From: Arenicola marina
Taxonomy: Eukaryota; Annelida; Polychaeta; Arenicolidae
DNA length: 64,000 bases
NCBI GenBank assembly: GCA_964019135.1
Contig: OZ025248.1
Location: 40,479,670-40,543,669, forward strand
Direction: 5' to 3'
The notes under the pieces are model-generated. The model did no database searches. It was not told the origin of the DNA and saw only the letters and a program-made list of their open reading frames with translations. A program made the position numbers and the translations under genes. How positions within the stretch are numbered: position 1 is the stretch's first letter; each line of letters opens with the position of its first letter. Below, piece after piece: positions 12,806-24,960 of this stretch.

Positions 12806-12885
12806 CGTTATGCTCGAATCATTGATCCACGTGCCGTTAGACGAGCGCTCTAACCCACTGAGCTACCGAATGCCCAGCTCGATCA
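12806..12885 (-). mobile_element. tRNA-like SINE head (minus strand)
   Basis: On the minus strand, 'cggtagctcagtgggttaga' followed by 'gcgctcgtctaac' is an excellent tRNA A box, D arm and anticodon stem. The B-box region is weaker ('gattcgagca'). The T-arm mismatch argues for a tRNA pseudogene or SINE head. Confidence 0.5.
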
Positions 12886-13039
12886 GATCCCATAGTCAGT
12901 GTACAGCTCGTTTGAAAATCCTTCAAAGAGGAGCATTTAACACATCGAACACGTTTTTCCCATTAATAACATGCAGTGACATATCACATGACACGGTGAT
13001 GAGCGTATAGTGCATTATAATATTTCTTTTGGTTGTCAT

Positions 13040-14340
13040 GGCTGTTCTAGTGATAATTAAAACAAGTTATTATAATAATCATATAACCAAAAACCACGAG
13101 CAAATAATAACCACCAAATGGCGATTCGTCAAGTTGGTTTCACTGATAAAATAAAAACCAGGAAATACTATTATTGGCTGTTTGACTTATTGGTGTTTTG
13201 GCCAAATAATCAACCCAAAGATATGAGTCATGTTGGCTTTATTGCAAAATGATAACCACGAACTGTTAAATCGCCGTCATGAATTCACTGACTAAAAATA
13301 AACAACAAATGCAACTGCGCAAATCGGTTTCGTTGACTGTATAATGACCAAGAAATGGGAGTCGTCATATTGATTAATTTAAATAATAACCGAGCAAGTC
13401 ATCTCGGCCTCGCTGCTTAAGTACAATCCAAGAAATGGGAGTCCCTAATTTTATTGACTAAATAAGACCCAAGAGATTATTAGTCAAAAAGTTGTTATTA
13501 TTGATTCGCTAGTAACCTAAACCTAATCAATAATCACGCACTATGAATCGTTTTGAGGCGCTTCATTGACTACATAATAACCAGAAATGGCGTCACTGAT
13601 TAAACAATAAATGAGAGTCGCCATATTGGCGTCACTGATTAAACAATAAATGAGAGTCGCCATATTGGCGTTACTGATTAAACAATAAATGAGAGTCGCC
13701 ATATTGGCGTCACTGATTAAACAATAAACGAGAGTCGCCATATTGGCGTCACTGATTAAACAATAAATGAGAGTCGCCATATTGGCGTCACTGATTAAAC
13801 AATAAATGACAGTCGCCATATTGGCGTCACTGATTAAACAATAAATGAGAGTCGCCATATTGGCGTCACTGCTTAAACAATAAATGAGAGTCGCCATATT
13901 GGCGTCACTGATTCAACAATAAATGCGAGTTGTTATATTGGCTTCACTGATTAAATACAGACCCTACATTTGGGTCAGTAACGTAGTTTCATTTACTAAG
14001 CGGTAATCAACATTTTCAGTCGTCAAATTAAACTAATTAAGCCAACATGACGACTCAAATTTGGGTTACTATTTTGCCAATAAAACCAAGGTGCTTTGTG
14101 GGTATTTTTCGGGTCAGTAAAACCGAGTAATCCAATGAATCTAGAAATATGAATTGTTACGTTGCGCTTTATTTGGTAAAACATTGCCAACAAATTCGGA
14201 GCGTGTTGTCAGTACTTATTGATGAAATTATGCACAAGAATTGAGAATGGTGATGTTGGCTTATTGAATAAATAATAACCAAGGTGACCGAGTGATAATC
14301 TAGGCTTCATCGTCTAAGTAATAGTCTATAAATATACGTA
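13040..14340. repeat. 39-bp minisatellite with degenerate flanks
   Basis: A tidy core at about 13570-13940 holds nine units of 'gtcactgattaaacaataaa' plus 'tgagagtcgccatattggc'. Either side carries strongly diverged versions ('ataaccaagaaatgggagtc', 'ttggcttcactgat'), so the whole 1.3 kb seems to be one old array with a recently homogenised centre. Because 39 is a multiple of 3 the frames stay open; no gene is implied. Confidence 0.75.
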
Positions 14341-15124
14341 TGTACTATTTATTGACTCCCAAAAGCGGTCCATTCGAACGATGCTGCCTGTAGTAGGTGA
14401 AAAATTGCGATGTACCCTCAATAAATACTCTGATGTACACATAGGGTGCCATCACTTCATGAACAATAAAGTCACGTCTTCGTAAATATTTAATATTGGA
14501 GAAATGCATGTACCGCAATACGCAGTCCTATTAAGACCACATCGTGGTCCGCGCTGGTGACAACATCCTATGCCAGCCATGTGATGTCCGTCTAATTGTC
14601 TGTCATGGGCATCAACTGTTTTATAAATAACGTATGAGAAATCTATCACACTAATGAGAATCCTGAGCATGGAGTTGTCGGCCTCAGGGTCGTGTTAGGC
14701 TGGGTGGGACGGCAATTGGAAGGGCGCCATCAGCTTTCAACTGGTAGAAAGTGACTTTTTCTCTTGTGAAAAAGTTTGTTAGGTCAGGATGTCGCACGTG
14801 TGTTTTCTTCACAGACAATGCTGCAGAGATAGTTAAACTTTCAAATCCCTATAATTTAAGAGAGAAGCATGGGGGTTGGCTGCCTTTGGTCCCCAAGTAA
14901 CAGGGTGTCAAGGGGAAGGTGTAAGGATGAGTTATGTGTCCACCGTCGCGGCTATATATCACCGTCCACGGAGGTATAGGAGGCCAATGGTATGGCGCCT
15001 TTCCCTCCCACTCCCTTTTTACCACCTGTCTGGTCATCACAACCGTACCAGCTCAATCTTAACTGTAAGACAATAGGGATGACTGTTGGAATTATTTGAT
15101 GCTATATCTGTCCATTCATTGCAG

Positions 15125-15233
15125 GAATGACAACAGGTAGCGGCGGGTCTGCAGCGCGTCACGAAAGAAATGTGTCAAATAAGTATCAGCTTCGTCCTCT
15201 GATGGCTGCCGGGGAAGATGGCGTTTCACAGAT
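15125..15233 (+). CDS. Neuropeptide precursor exon 2
   Basis: A 109-base exon is bounded by 'tctgtccattcattgcag' upstream and the consensus donor GTAAGT at 15234. It starts with GA, completing a glycine codon split after exon 1, then reads 35 full codons beginning MTTGSGG and ending GVSQ, and leaves AT for the next exon. The first residues complete the signal peptide. The rest (ARHERNVSNKYQLRPLMAAG) is spacer without a dibasic cleavage site. No other reading of this segment has matching splice sites and open frame. The phases fit the flanking exons exactly, which is the main support. Not recognised as a known domain. Confidence 0.55.
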
Positions 15234-15539
15234 GTAAGTACTGCCACAAATCTGTCCACGCCCGAGCTAACTCAGTATACAAGATGTTTCCATGGATGTG
15301 CTGCCGGTGCTTTTGGCGCTTCGTTAAAACCCAGTCTCTTACCGATTATGGTGAATGTGTCACCGCAGATGGCATGCGTATTTAAATATTCATGGACTCG
15401 GGCTCTAACTGCCTGCGGGACGATTTTTTAGAGTGGTTGAGGGTCCTCATCATTGCATTTGGTCTCCCGCCTGGCTTTGTTACACATGGTGGCCACTGAT
15501 AATGGGTTCATCCGTCATTTCTGTCGCTCCGGGCCGGCC

Positions 15540-15740
15540 GCGCGGCCGTCAACAAATGCCACCCCTTCCCCCACGTCACCTACCCACACCCCCAACCCCG
15601 TCTCACGTCACGCCCTCCACCCCCCCCCCCCCCCTGCACTCTTACCTTAGACGCCCCCCTCCCCACTTTCTCTACTGCTGCCCCCATCCGCCCTCCCTCC
15701 CCCCTCTCTGGCACACGTGTATGCCCCCCCCATTGTATGT
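15540..15740. repeat. C-rich low-complexity tract
   Basis: Long C runs with interspersed A and T ('ccctccaccccccc'), with a complementary G-rich stretch at 16055-16150. Proline-rich frames here are compositional. Confidence 0.6.
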
Positions 15741-18660
15741 CTGTCCACGCATCTGCCAGTGATCGCTGTCCCGCCCACTTGTCTTCGGTTAACACTTGTC
15801 AATCGACACAAAAGTCTATATAAGTGCCATTACACTTGAACAGCACGGCGTTTTATGCAGGCAAGACCCATTTTTCGGCTCTGAAATACCGTGAACTGTT
15901 ACCGATTGACGTGCGAATTAAAGCGTTGAAAGGGAGTATGTGACCTCAAACAGAGGTTCCCATTGCACCCGGACCTTTCCAGCTGCCTACAAAAGGCTCA
16001 TTTCGCAGTGCCGCCATGTTGGCGGTACAGGGGGGTTCGAAGGGCACAGGGTCATTCGGAGAATGGGCGGGAGGTGAGGGGGGAGGGGGGAGGGCTGGTG
16101 GGAGTGGGAGTGGGAGGGGGATGGCGAAGAGTAGGGGAGAGTGGGGGTTATTCTGCTTTTAGCACCATGGTAGAATCAATGCAGTGTCAATATTGCGAGA
16201 CAGACAGCGTGTTAATGGAGATTTGTTTGATATAAACGAAAGTTTATTTACAGCCTCAACGCAAACTTTAAACATGTATTAAATAAGCGCAAGGTATATA
16301 TACTTGTAGAATGTATCTACGCGTGTAAAAAACATAGATAAATCATAATATTTGTAATCAGAATAAAGTATCATATTAATGATATAAATATTGATGTTTA
16401 TAACGGACAAAAGTTTTTAACGCAAATAACACAACATATCAACGTTTATATAATTGCCAATGTTACTTGATCGTCGGGTGGCACCACGCTTAATATCAAA
16501 TAAGCTGCTACACGGAAAGGGAGTAGGGCCTACCGTTAAAGCAAATCTCTTCACTCACCCCAAGTGACATTCTATCATTTCCCGCTACACTCATGAACGG
16601 TAAAATGGGATTGCTTCTGACACCGGAAGTGATTAAAGCGCCATTCACGTGGCGCCCATCGGTTACTGACAGCGCCTCCTCGGTAGATCGGGCTTTGCCC
16701 TGTATGGTGCCGCCATCTAGCGGATGTCGTAGCAAGCTCGATCAAACGAGCAACCGTGAAACGGGGGCAGGGGCGAGGGGGAGGTAGAGGGGGGGGCGGG
16801 GCGGTGGCAGTCTAGGGTGGGGTAGTGGAAATCCACAGGAAGAAACAGGGATGAATGTTGAAATATTCAGGGTCTTAATACGAGCGATACAAGGATGACA
16901 TGAGAGGATGGACAAAGTGAGAAGAGATGAAATAGAAAATTAACACAGCACAATATAAAGAAAATGCGCCATCCGGTCGTAGGGCGAGAGTGACGCTACT
17001 CGGAATGGAATGAGGGAGGGTGGGGAGGGGTGTGTGTGGTCTCTGTACGAAGGCCGAGAGGGCGGCTGGGGGCGGAGGGCGGTAGGCGGTGGGTGGTGGG
17101 CCCTGAGAGCTCGGCCGGACATTGATCCATGGGAGAGGAGTGTGTGGCGGTTGGCCATTGCTGGACGACAGGCAGGTGTTTCACCTGTAGGCTCGCAGAC
17201 AATAATTACGGTCGGACCAGGCAGCTCGGGCCAAGCCAGACCTTGGACCTGAAGGGCCCACCAATTAGATCTATTGTCTGGCGCACGCATACCCACCCAC
17301 CCCGCTGGAGTTGTAACAAAGACGGGGGCGCGGCAGGGAAGGTCGACCAAACAAGTGTCACCCCTTGTTCAGGCATCTGCGGAATGCCAAGCAACCAACC
17401 ACATTTTATTGTTTCATAGAAATTATCGCCGGACAAAGGGCAATAAGTTTGTAACAATAGCGGGTAGAAGGAGTAGATAGTTGCAGATAGTTGGGGGACA
17501 AGGGGGTGGTCCGTTCGTGAGAATGGCATCTAGTGGTAAGAACCATTGAAGGATAATACCTTTAGTGTCGTAATCTATAGTAGCTTACCTGTGGAAATGT
17601 AAGGTGCTTTTATAGCCACTAACCTGGTGGTACGCTGAGGTATGTGTCTGTTACAACTCAGACACGGTTGGCACTCCCTTCAACGCATCATCGAACAATG
17701 AGTGAGGTATTCGCCATCAATGATCCTTCCATGATTTCAATAGAAATCATGACCCTTAATAACTCTTACGCAACAATCAATTAATGCCGTTAATACATGT
17801 TCTGAACGCCAGTTACGCATCAAAACACGTTAATAACGTTTCCATCCCTTTACCTTTAAATTAAGGAAATTGAGTTAACTGTCAGTGTATGCGATAGTCG
17901 TGATTTCTGCATCATGTAAACTAAAGCGGATGCAAATTGCATTATTGACATTTAGTAGAATGGACCATCTTGACAGATTAAGCTTCATACAAAAAACTTT
18001 AAGCCGGTCTATTTTACTGGATTAGGCAGACGAGTGTTTATCTTAGTTTTGCCTTTATCTAGGTATTCCTGAATCCAAATGAAATACGCCAGGATAAGTC
18101 TGCACGAACAGCTGGACTGAAAAAGCTAACCGGTACTTGCAAATGATGTGATATATATCATGACATCTTCATGACAGTGGTTAATTATTATGTTGATTTT
18201 AGGGATGGTAAATAGATAGAAAGATATTTTTTAGTATTGTCCCTTACAAGAATACAGACATACACATTACATAATGCAAATATTCAGGTCTTATACGTGA
18301 CTTTAACTTAACCAAACTACTACCGCCATCAGACGACACTAGTATCTTAACACAACGTCATAAACGCATTTAAATTAAACAAAGAAAACGATAACATATG
18401 TAAACTTAACAACTTATGTACAATAACACTCGTCATACCCACGCGTCACTTAAGTACCGAGCAACTTCTTTACTTTCAGTTTGCAACAGATCGATAAATT
18501 CTTCCTCTATTAGTAGGTTGGGGAAATCGATCATTTGTCCCACGATATCTCTTTAAAGTTCATCTATACGCTTGCAAAACGATTACTTCTCCAGTGATAC
18601 AAAAACGATATTTGCATTCATCGATGCTCAATTTCCTAGTGACATTGTTATTTGAGTATT
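15740..18660. other. Intronic stretch, no gene seen
   Basis: Intron 2 sequence with G-rich tracts at 16060-16140, 16760-16800 and 17010-17100. Overlapping open frames occur on both strands at 16940-17530, but none has a recognisable domain or paired splice sites. Confidence 0.35.
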
Positions 18661-18689
18661 CAGCTAGAAATACGGTCTACGAAAATACA

Positions 18690-19060
18690 TTCGACCAAAC
18701 GAATGGTTGGGGCTGAGACAGACGACCAAACAAATATGGTACATGCATGCGACCGGAAAATTGATCCGGGCAACTAAACCCGACCGGAAGTGTGATCCTA
18801 GCAAAGAATGGAAGTGTAGTGCCAACAACGACAGGCCACCGGAAAAGTGATCCGGACTACCAGAAGTGTGGTTCACCCGACCGCAAGTGGGTGTCTACGC
18901 AAAGACATGTGGCCTGAAGTGCGGTCGTAGCAAACATAGACGACCGGAAGTGTAGTCTGAGCAAAGACACCCGATCAGAAGTATGGTCCTTCTGCAGACC
19001 AACGAATGCAAGTGTGGTTCGGGTAAAGCCACTCAACAAGATACCGGCTGCAAGCAATGA
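18690..19060. repeat. Degenerate approximately 40-bp repeat
   Basis: About eight diverged copies of 'gaccggaagtgtggtc' followed by 'agcaaagac' variants. No gene. Confidence 0.45.
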
Positions 19061-21340
19061 CACCTGTCATCACGGAGTGCCAGGACGGCCCCTGGCATTC
19101 TGGGCTATGGAAGAAACCCATGGGCCCTAGTGGGGAAAGGAGAAGAACAGTAAACCTGTAAAGATTGGCAATCTTCGATGAATATTAGCTTATAGCGTGC
19201 ATCCTGGACTGGTGTAAAACAACCGTATAAGAAACTGCTTACTAACCGGTACACTAGTATCTAACCAAACCCTTGCAAAAGTTTGGGGATTGAGTATGGA
19301 CCCAGAACACCCAAAACACATAATAATGAATTTATTAGAGTAATGAATATTAAGCATATACCCGCCAATAGACTACTTCGCTAATTGTAGTTCCAAAGTT
19401 GCCACCGTGAGGCGGCACTGCATGTGCAATGCATTCTGGGTATTATATTGGTCTTTGCGAGATGTCAAGATGGCGTCATCGCCTGACAACGTATTTTGTA
19501 GACATTTAAACATGAAATAGTGTCATCTATGTAAGGGAAAAGTTAGGTAATCTGAATGTAAGTTAGATATGCTCATTAATTTTATACATGCCTTTCCAAT
19601 AACGTGGAAATATGGTATTTATCTCCATAGAAAAAGTCAAGATAAATATTTCCCATAACTCTTTGCGCCAGTCTCGATTTCTCCAAGATGGCGTATAATT
19701 GCGAAGTCGTGTATGGGTTACCCCCGTGTGTGCACAATACTCCTCGCGCACACCAGGGAATAAGCTGTGTATACCAAGTGACGTGCCTTTAGGGCTGACA
19801 TATTGGCACGACGCTGTATCAACAGCTTGCTGAACTCCATGTTCAGTCGACGCTCAGCTGTATGATGTAATCACACAATGGTGACTCCTCCATGCGGCGT
19901 CCGCAGCACGTCGAGCTAGAGCCGTTTTATAATGGATCCCAGACCGTCCAATGGTAGATGGGCCGCTCTATGTCTGTATTTGACAACGCAAGAGCTAATT
20001 TAAAACGCCATAGTTGGTGGCCATCCTCAGATAACCACTTTACCAGGCTGTCTGCTACCCGAACACCGTGGCTGTTAGTCACTCTCACGCAATTATAAAC
20101 CCTTCCATGATTGTCGGTCAAAGCCAGAAGACCATTTTATAGACCCGCGTCAAACCCTATCACCATGGTTATTGGTGGGATGACTACTTCAGGAACCGGT
20201 CTACGACCAAATCACGGTGAATGTTGGTCACCTCAAGATGACCAGTTTATAAATCATGCCAGAATCAAGTCTCTCTCTCGTGGCTAGCATTTGGGATCGT
20301 ATTTCGGACCGAATGCGATACAAAAAATGCCTTCGTCATGGCCTTCAAGCTCGTGGGCTGGTATATTAATACGCGCGTTCAGGGCAGACATGTTGGCACG
20401 ATGTTTTATTAAAGCCGGACTCCATTGTCCTGTCCAAATCTGGCTGCCGCCAACGGAAAAGGTGATATATTATTGGGATATGGTTGACTTGCGCATGATG
20501 CAATCGTACAATGATGGCTCACCATCTTCCCCTGCTAGATATTAAACTAATCGTCTTCGTCGTAGCTTCTCAATATCGTGGCGCCAGTATGTTTTATATA
20601 CCGGTATACCTTTTGATGCTCGATACAAAATCTGCAAATCTGCAAATGCATCTGACGAGTGTTGGCACATTTCCTCATTACTCAAATGTCGTAAATCAGA
20701 GCTTTCAGAATGGGCAATGTTCAAACCTGTAAATAAATATCATTTTTGAGTCATGAAAACGACCAGAGAAGCTATGACGGAAAGGCAATTTTAGTGCTTA
20801 GCGTACGTTGTTCTTATGATGCCTATTTTGATGCGTTTTGCTTCAACCTTATTCGTCATTTTATTGTACATGCTTCTGGAGACCACCCTGGCCAGACGAC
20901 GCAAAATCACGCGCGGGAACCCATTCCTAGCGTGCGCCCTGTTAACCGTTTCTGTAATTGTTCGTAATGCGCTACGACGTAACGCCGACGCCTGCGATTA
21001 CCATGAGTGACGTGTTTGGATATGCGAAAAGCAAATGGTTTTAGCTGAAGACTACCGCCATAATAAATAGCTTGCTGGATGAAGCGTAGATATGTACAAT
21101 ATAGGGGATGTCGCCACCCTTCGTAGGTTAAACAAGCCAACGTAGCAAGCTCAAAAATCATATTGCGTCCTATTAGACTGATGCTACGCAGTTGGCTCCT
21201 GGCGCCCTCGTGTGAGCTAGCCCCTGGGATTTCAGGATTGGTCGCTGTGCCATCACTTGTGTAGTCAAATATATCGCGTAACCGCCGTAAATGTTTGGCT
21301 AAGCAACGCGCATTTTGCCACATTTATATGTCTGTCCCGT
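19060..21340. other. Intronic stretch, no gene seen
   Basis: Two diverged versions of 'gacatgttggcacgatgtttt' (near 19797 and 20390) and of 'accattttatagacc' suggest an old interspersed repeat. No splice-bounded coding exon was recognised. Confidence 0.35.
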
Positions 21341-21349
21341 ACGAAAATA

Positions 21350-22585
21350 CCATATAAAAATTCGATGAAAAAATTCGAAAGGTTTCTATCGATTTTTCTT
21401 TTCAAATTATGAACGCTTTCCTTTGGAGTTTCCATAGAATCTTCATAGAATCTTCATAGCATTTTCATAGAATTTCTATAGAATTTCCATAGTCTTCATA
21501 GAATTTCCATAGAATTTCCAGAGTCTTCATAGAATTTCCATAGAATTTTCATACAATTTCCATAGTCTTCATAGAATTTCCATAGAATTTTCATAACATT
21601 TCCATAGAATTTCCATTGAATTTCCGTAGAATTTCCATTGAGTTTTCATAGAATTTCCATTGAGTTTTCATAGAATTTCCATAGAATTTCCATAGAGTTT
21701 TCATAGAATTTCCATAGAGTTTTCACCGAATTTCCCGTAGACTTCCATAGAATTTCCGTAAAATTTCCATTGAGTTTTCATAGAATTTCCATCGTGTCTT
21801 CATAGAGCTTCCGGGGGCCTCCCTATTGTAGTGATTAGCATACTCGACCGCAGATCAATAGGTCCTAGGTTCAAACCCGGGCTCAGGCACATAATCTGGG
21901 GCATGTTTCATTCCTTCATCCTTCATCGTCCCGAAGGTTCCTTGGCCCGATTTAGCCTGCATGTGCACAAAAGTGGCCTAAACCACCAACATTTCATAGA
22001 ATTTTTATAGGTTTCCAAAGAAAGCGCACGTCGCGGCAGTGCATGGTACAGAGTTCAAGGGCGCCCTGGGTGAGTCCAACATCAGCTCGGTCTCGGCTGA
22101 ACGGGCACGGCCGTTGGGCAGAGTTTCACATCTCATGCTGCTAATGTTATTGTCCAAAGGATTGGCTCCGCCGCTACTCTCACTTCGCAGCAGGCAACCG
22201 GTGCGAAAGTCAATATGCCGGCAACGATTCCAATGTTTCTTAAATACGAAGTTTTAAATCTTCGAATATCACCTTATATAGTGCCGTGCCGTCGGTATCC
22301 CTTTATATATCGCTTGCAGGTGTCTTTTTACACAATATATTCCAGAATTCGTCAAACCACTCGTTCGCTTGTCGCCGAGAACGAAGCATACGTGTGTTAA
22401 ATCCAGAGCTCGTTGTTGTGCCTGCCGTCAGTTGTAAGGCCGGTATGGAAACTATTCGATGGAGACTATGGAAACTCCATAGAAATTCTATGAAAACCCT
22501 ATGGAAATTCTATTAAAACTCTATAGGAAAACGTTTAGAATTTCCATAGAAAAATCGATATTTGCCTACGGGGTGTAGGGATATA
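21350..22585. mobile_element. Non-autonomous element with tandem-repeat ends, copy 2
   Basis: The left end begins 'aaaggtttctatcgattttt' and continues as about 400 bp of 'tttccatagaatttccatag' repeats. The right end (22445-22570) is the inverted counterpart ('actctataggaaaacgttta' through 'atagaaaaatcgat'). The core at 22015-22440 matches copy 1. A tRNA-derived SINE sits at 21815-21990. The inverted ends built of minisatellite repeats suggest a foldback- or MITE-like DNA transposon. No coding capacity. Confidence 0.55.
21815..21990 (+). mobile_element. tRNA-derived SINE, family S2
   Basis: 'tagtgattagcatactcgac' gives A box and D arm and 'aggttcaaacccgggctc' gives the B box. The tRNA-like head is followed by an unrelated body ('cattccttcatccttcatcg' to 'gtgcacaaaagtggcct'). 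Spacing is tRNA-like, but the molecule continues past the expected 3' end. Confidence 0.55.
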
Positions 22586-22606
22586 GGGATATACCCAAAA
22601 ACAAAT

Positions 22607-24622
22607 TGCAATAGTAATCAAACCTGTGTTTCCTTATTCCATATGTATCTAGTAGTGGTGTTTCCAAAATCTACCAAAATCAATATACTGGAACATATTT
22701 TTTAGGGGGTGGTTTAATTATTTTACCCTATTAACCCTACAAGAACCAATGTATTTTTACATAAACGAAATGATAGGGAGGCGAGACCCGAACTACGAAT
22801 TGTGACCTGCATACCCATATTTCCACTGTGCATGATGGAGAGTTATTTAATCTACAAAATGCAACAAACATAGATAAAATATCTTGTATATTAAAGGTCT
22901 TAGGACATTTAAAAGTAGGAACCTCTTTTCATGCTTTCCGGCTGTCGATCGACGCAGTGTATTTGCATGGCGAGCCGGATGGGCCTCCGGTTTGACAGAC
23001 TTTTCGATACATGGTCCGATATTCACAATTCAATCGATTATTGACGCGTTTTATCTTGATCACATGAATACAATACGTATGTGGGGGGGGGGGGGTTAAG
23101 AAATGACATTCTTTCTTCCTCCAAGAGTTTAAGGAGTAAGTAGAGGGGACACACTCCAAGCTAGGGGAGGGTAGACACTCCAAGTCTGGATGATAATCCC
23201 GGTGTTATTGGAGGGAATTAAGACACCCCAAGTCGGGGCGGTACCCCAAGTTAGGGGAGGGAAGACATTCAACATTCGGGTGATGCCCTAAGATACAGGA
23301 GCAGAGACACTTCAAATTGGGGCTCTACCCCAAGCTAGGAAATAGGAGACACCCCAAGTTATGAAAGGTTAGACACCCCGAATTAGGGAAGGGAAGACAC
23401 TTAAAGTTGGGGTGGAAGCCTAACTTAGGGGGTATGGAAAGATTCAATATTCGGATGGTACACCAAGATAGGGGAGGGGAGACGCCTCAATTTAGGGGAG
23501 GGAGGACACCACAGGTTGAGGTGGTACCCCAAGTTTGAAGAGGGGAAAGGCCTCAAGTTATGGGGGGGGGCACCCCGAATTAGGTGAGGGAAGACACCCT
23601 AGGTTATTGTGGTTCCTCAAGTTTGGGAAGGGGAGATACCAAAAGTTTCAGGAGGGGAGAGGCCTCAAGTTTCGGGAAGTGAGACAACCCAAGTTGGACC
23701 ACCCGAACTTGGGATGGAACCCCAAGTTAGGTTGGTATCCTCAACTAAGGGTAGGGTAGACACCCTAAGTTAGAGCAGGGGAGACACCCAGAGTTAGAAG
23801 CGGGTAGACACCATAAATTAGAAGCGGGGAAACACCACAAGTTAGGGGAGGGGCGACACTCAAAGCTAGAGTGATACCCAAAGTTACGGGACGGTAGACA
23901 CCCCAGTTAGGGGAGGGGAGAAACCCCAAGTTGGGGTGGTAGCCCAAGTTAGGGGAGGGAGACTCTTGATTTGCGTAGACGTTTCACTTATTAAAAGTTA
24001 AACTTTGCAGATAGAGATGAATGAAACCGGTATTGGTGACGGTGCAACTGCAAATGATGATCGATTGATCGAGGCACTCCCCCTCCCCCCCCCCTCAATT
24101 ATAGCTTTATGGCAAAAACAAATTTATCATGCATATCTTGACCGGTATGGCGGTAAATCTACCCAAATATAAGACACATATATAGTCGAATAAATTGTAG
24201 AAATCGGACAAAATTTGTTGAAAAGTTACAGACTGTCACACTTGAGTCCCATCCGGCGCTGTGCAAAAACACGGTGTCTATCGACAGTCGGACACCGGGA
24301 GACGGGTCCCTCGTTATAAAAACATGTAGAAACTTTACTATTAAAGATATTTTATATCGGTTTGTTGTATTTAGTAGACGAAATAACACTCCACTGAATT
24401 TAGTAGGTGAAGGGTACGCAGGTCTAAATTCGTAGTTGGGGTCTCAATAATTACAACGCTTCTCTGCCACTTCGTGTTCGGACAAATACGTAATCCATTC
24501 TGGTGTTACGAGGATAGGGTAAACTACCCGCGTAAAAGTTCCGGATTTTGGTAGATTTTGGAAATGATATACACAAATACATAAGGAATGAGAACAAATA
24601 GGTTTGATTACTATTGCAATTT
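22607..24622. mobile_element. Approximately 2-kb element with approximately 80-bp inverted ends
   Basis: 'caaattgcaatagtaatcaa' with 'ttccaaaatctaccaaaatc' (22607-22685) recurs in reverse complement at 24542-24622. The interval holds the 23.1-23.97 kb minisatellite and no transposase frame. The layout is that of a non-autonomous terminal-inverted-repeat element, inserted between parts of the composite repeat at 21.35-24.96 kb. Confidence 0.5.
23100..23970. repeat. Approximately 27-35-bp minisatellite
   Basis: About 28 diverged units of 'gggaggggagacaccccaag' plus 'ttagg' variants. It is purine-rich on the + strand and lies inside the inverted-repeat element above. Confidence 0.8.
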
Positions 24623-24649
24623 GTTTCGGGTTGACCCCTGATTCAGCAC

Positions 24650-24960
24650 AGGCTGCTCGGGGTACAAAGAGTACTTCTACAAACCTGCAAACGTACTTGA
24701 TAATAACCGGCTACGAGAGGAAAAAAATGACTGTCGAAATATTATCTCTATATACCTTCTATAGCAACCAATTGCTCTATAGATGTATCCCTACATCTTC
24801 TATAGAAACAATGTTTTCTATGGAAATATCTGTTTACGTTCTATAGAAAATAGAAATTGTGTAGAATTATGTACAAACGTTCTATAGAAAATCATATTTC
24901 TATAGATTTGTCTCTAGAAATGCTATGGAGTTCTATAAAACGTTTTGCTACGGGTATACC
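24650..24960. mobile_element. Interspersed repeat with 'tctatagaa' end, copy 2
   Basis: Matches 2735-2950 ('tacaaacctgcaaacgta', 'acgagaggaaaaaaa', 'ttctatagaaa'). It ends in 'ttctatagaaa'-type repeats at about 24950. Confidence 0.45.

Noticed and set aside
21840-21900. Functional tRNA gene
   Set aside because: A and B boxes are present but the acceptor stem does not pair and a SINE body follows; the same reasoning applies to 6590-6680 and 12806-12885.
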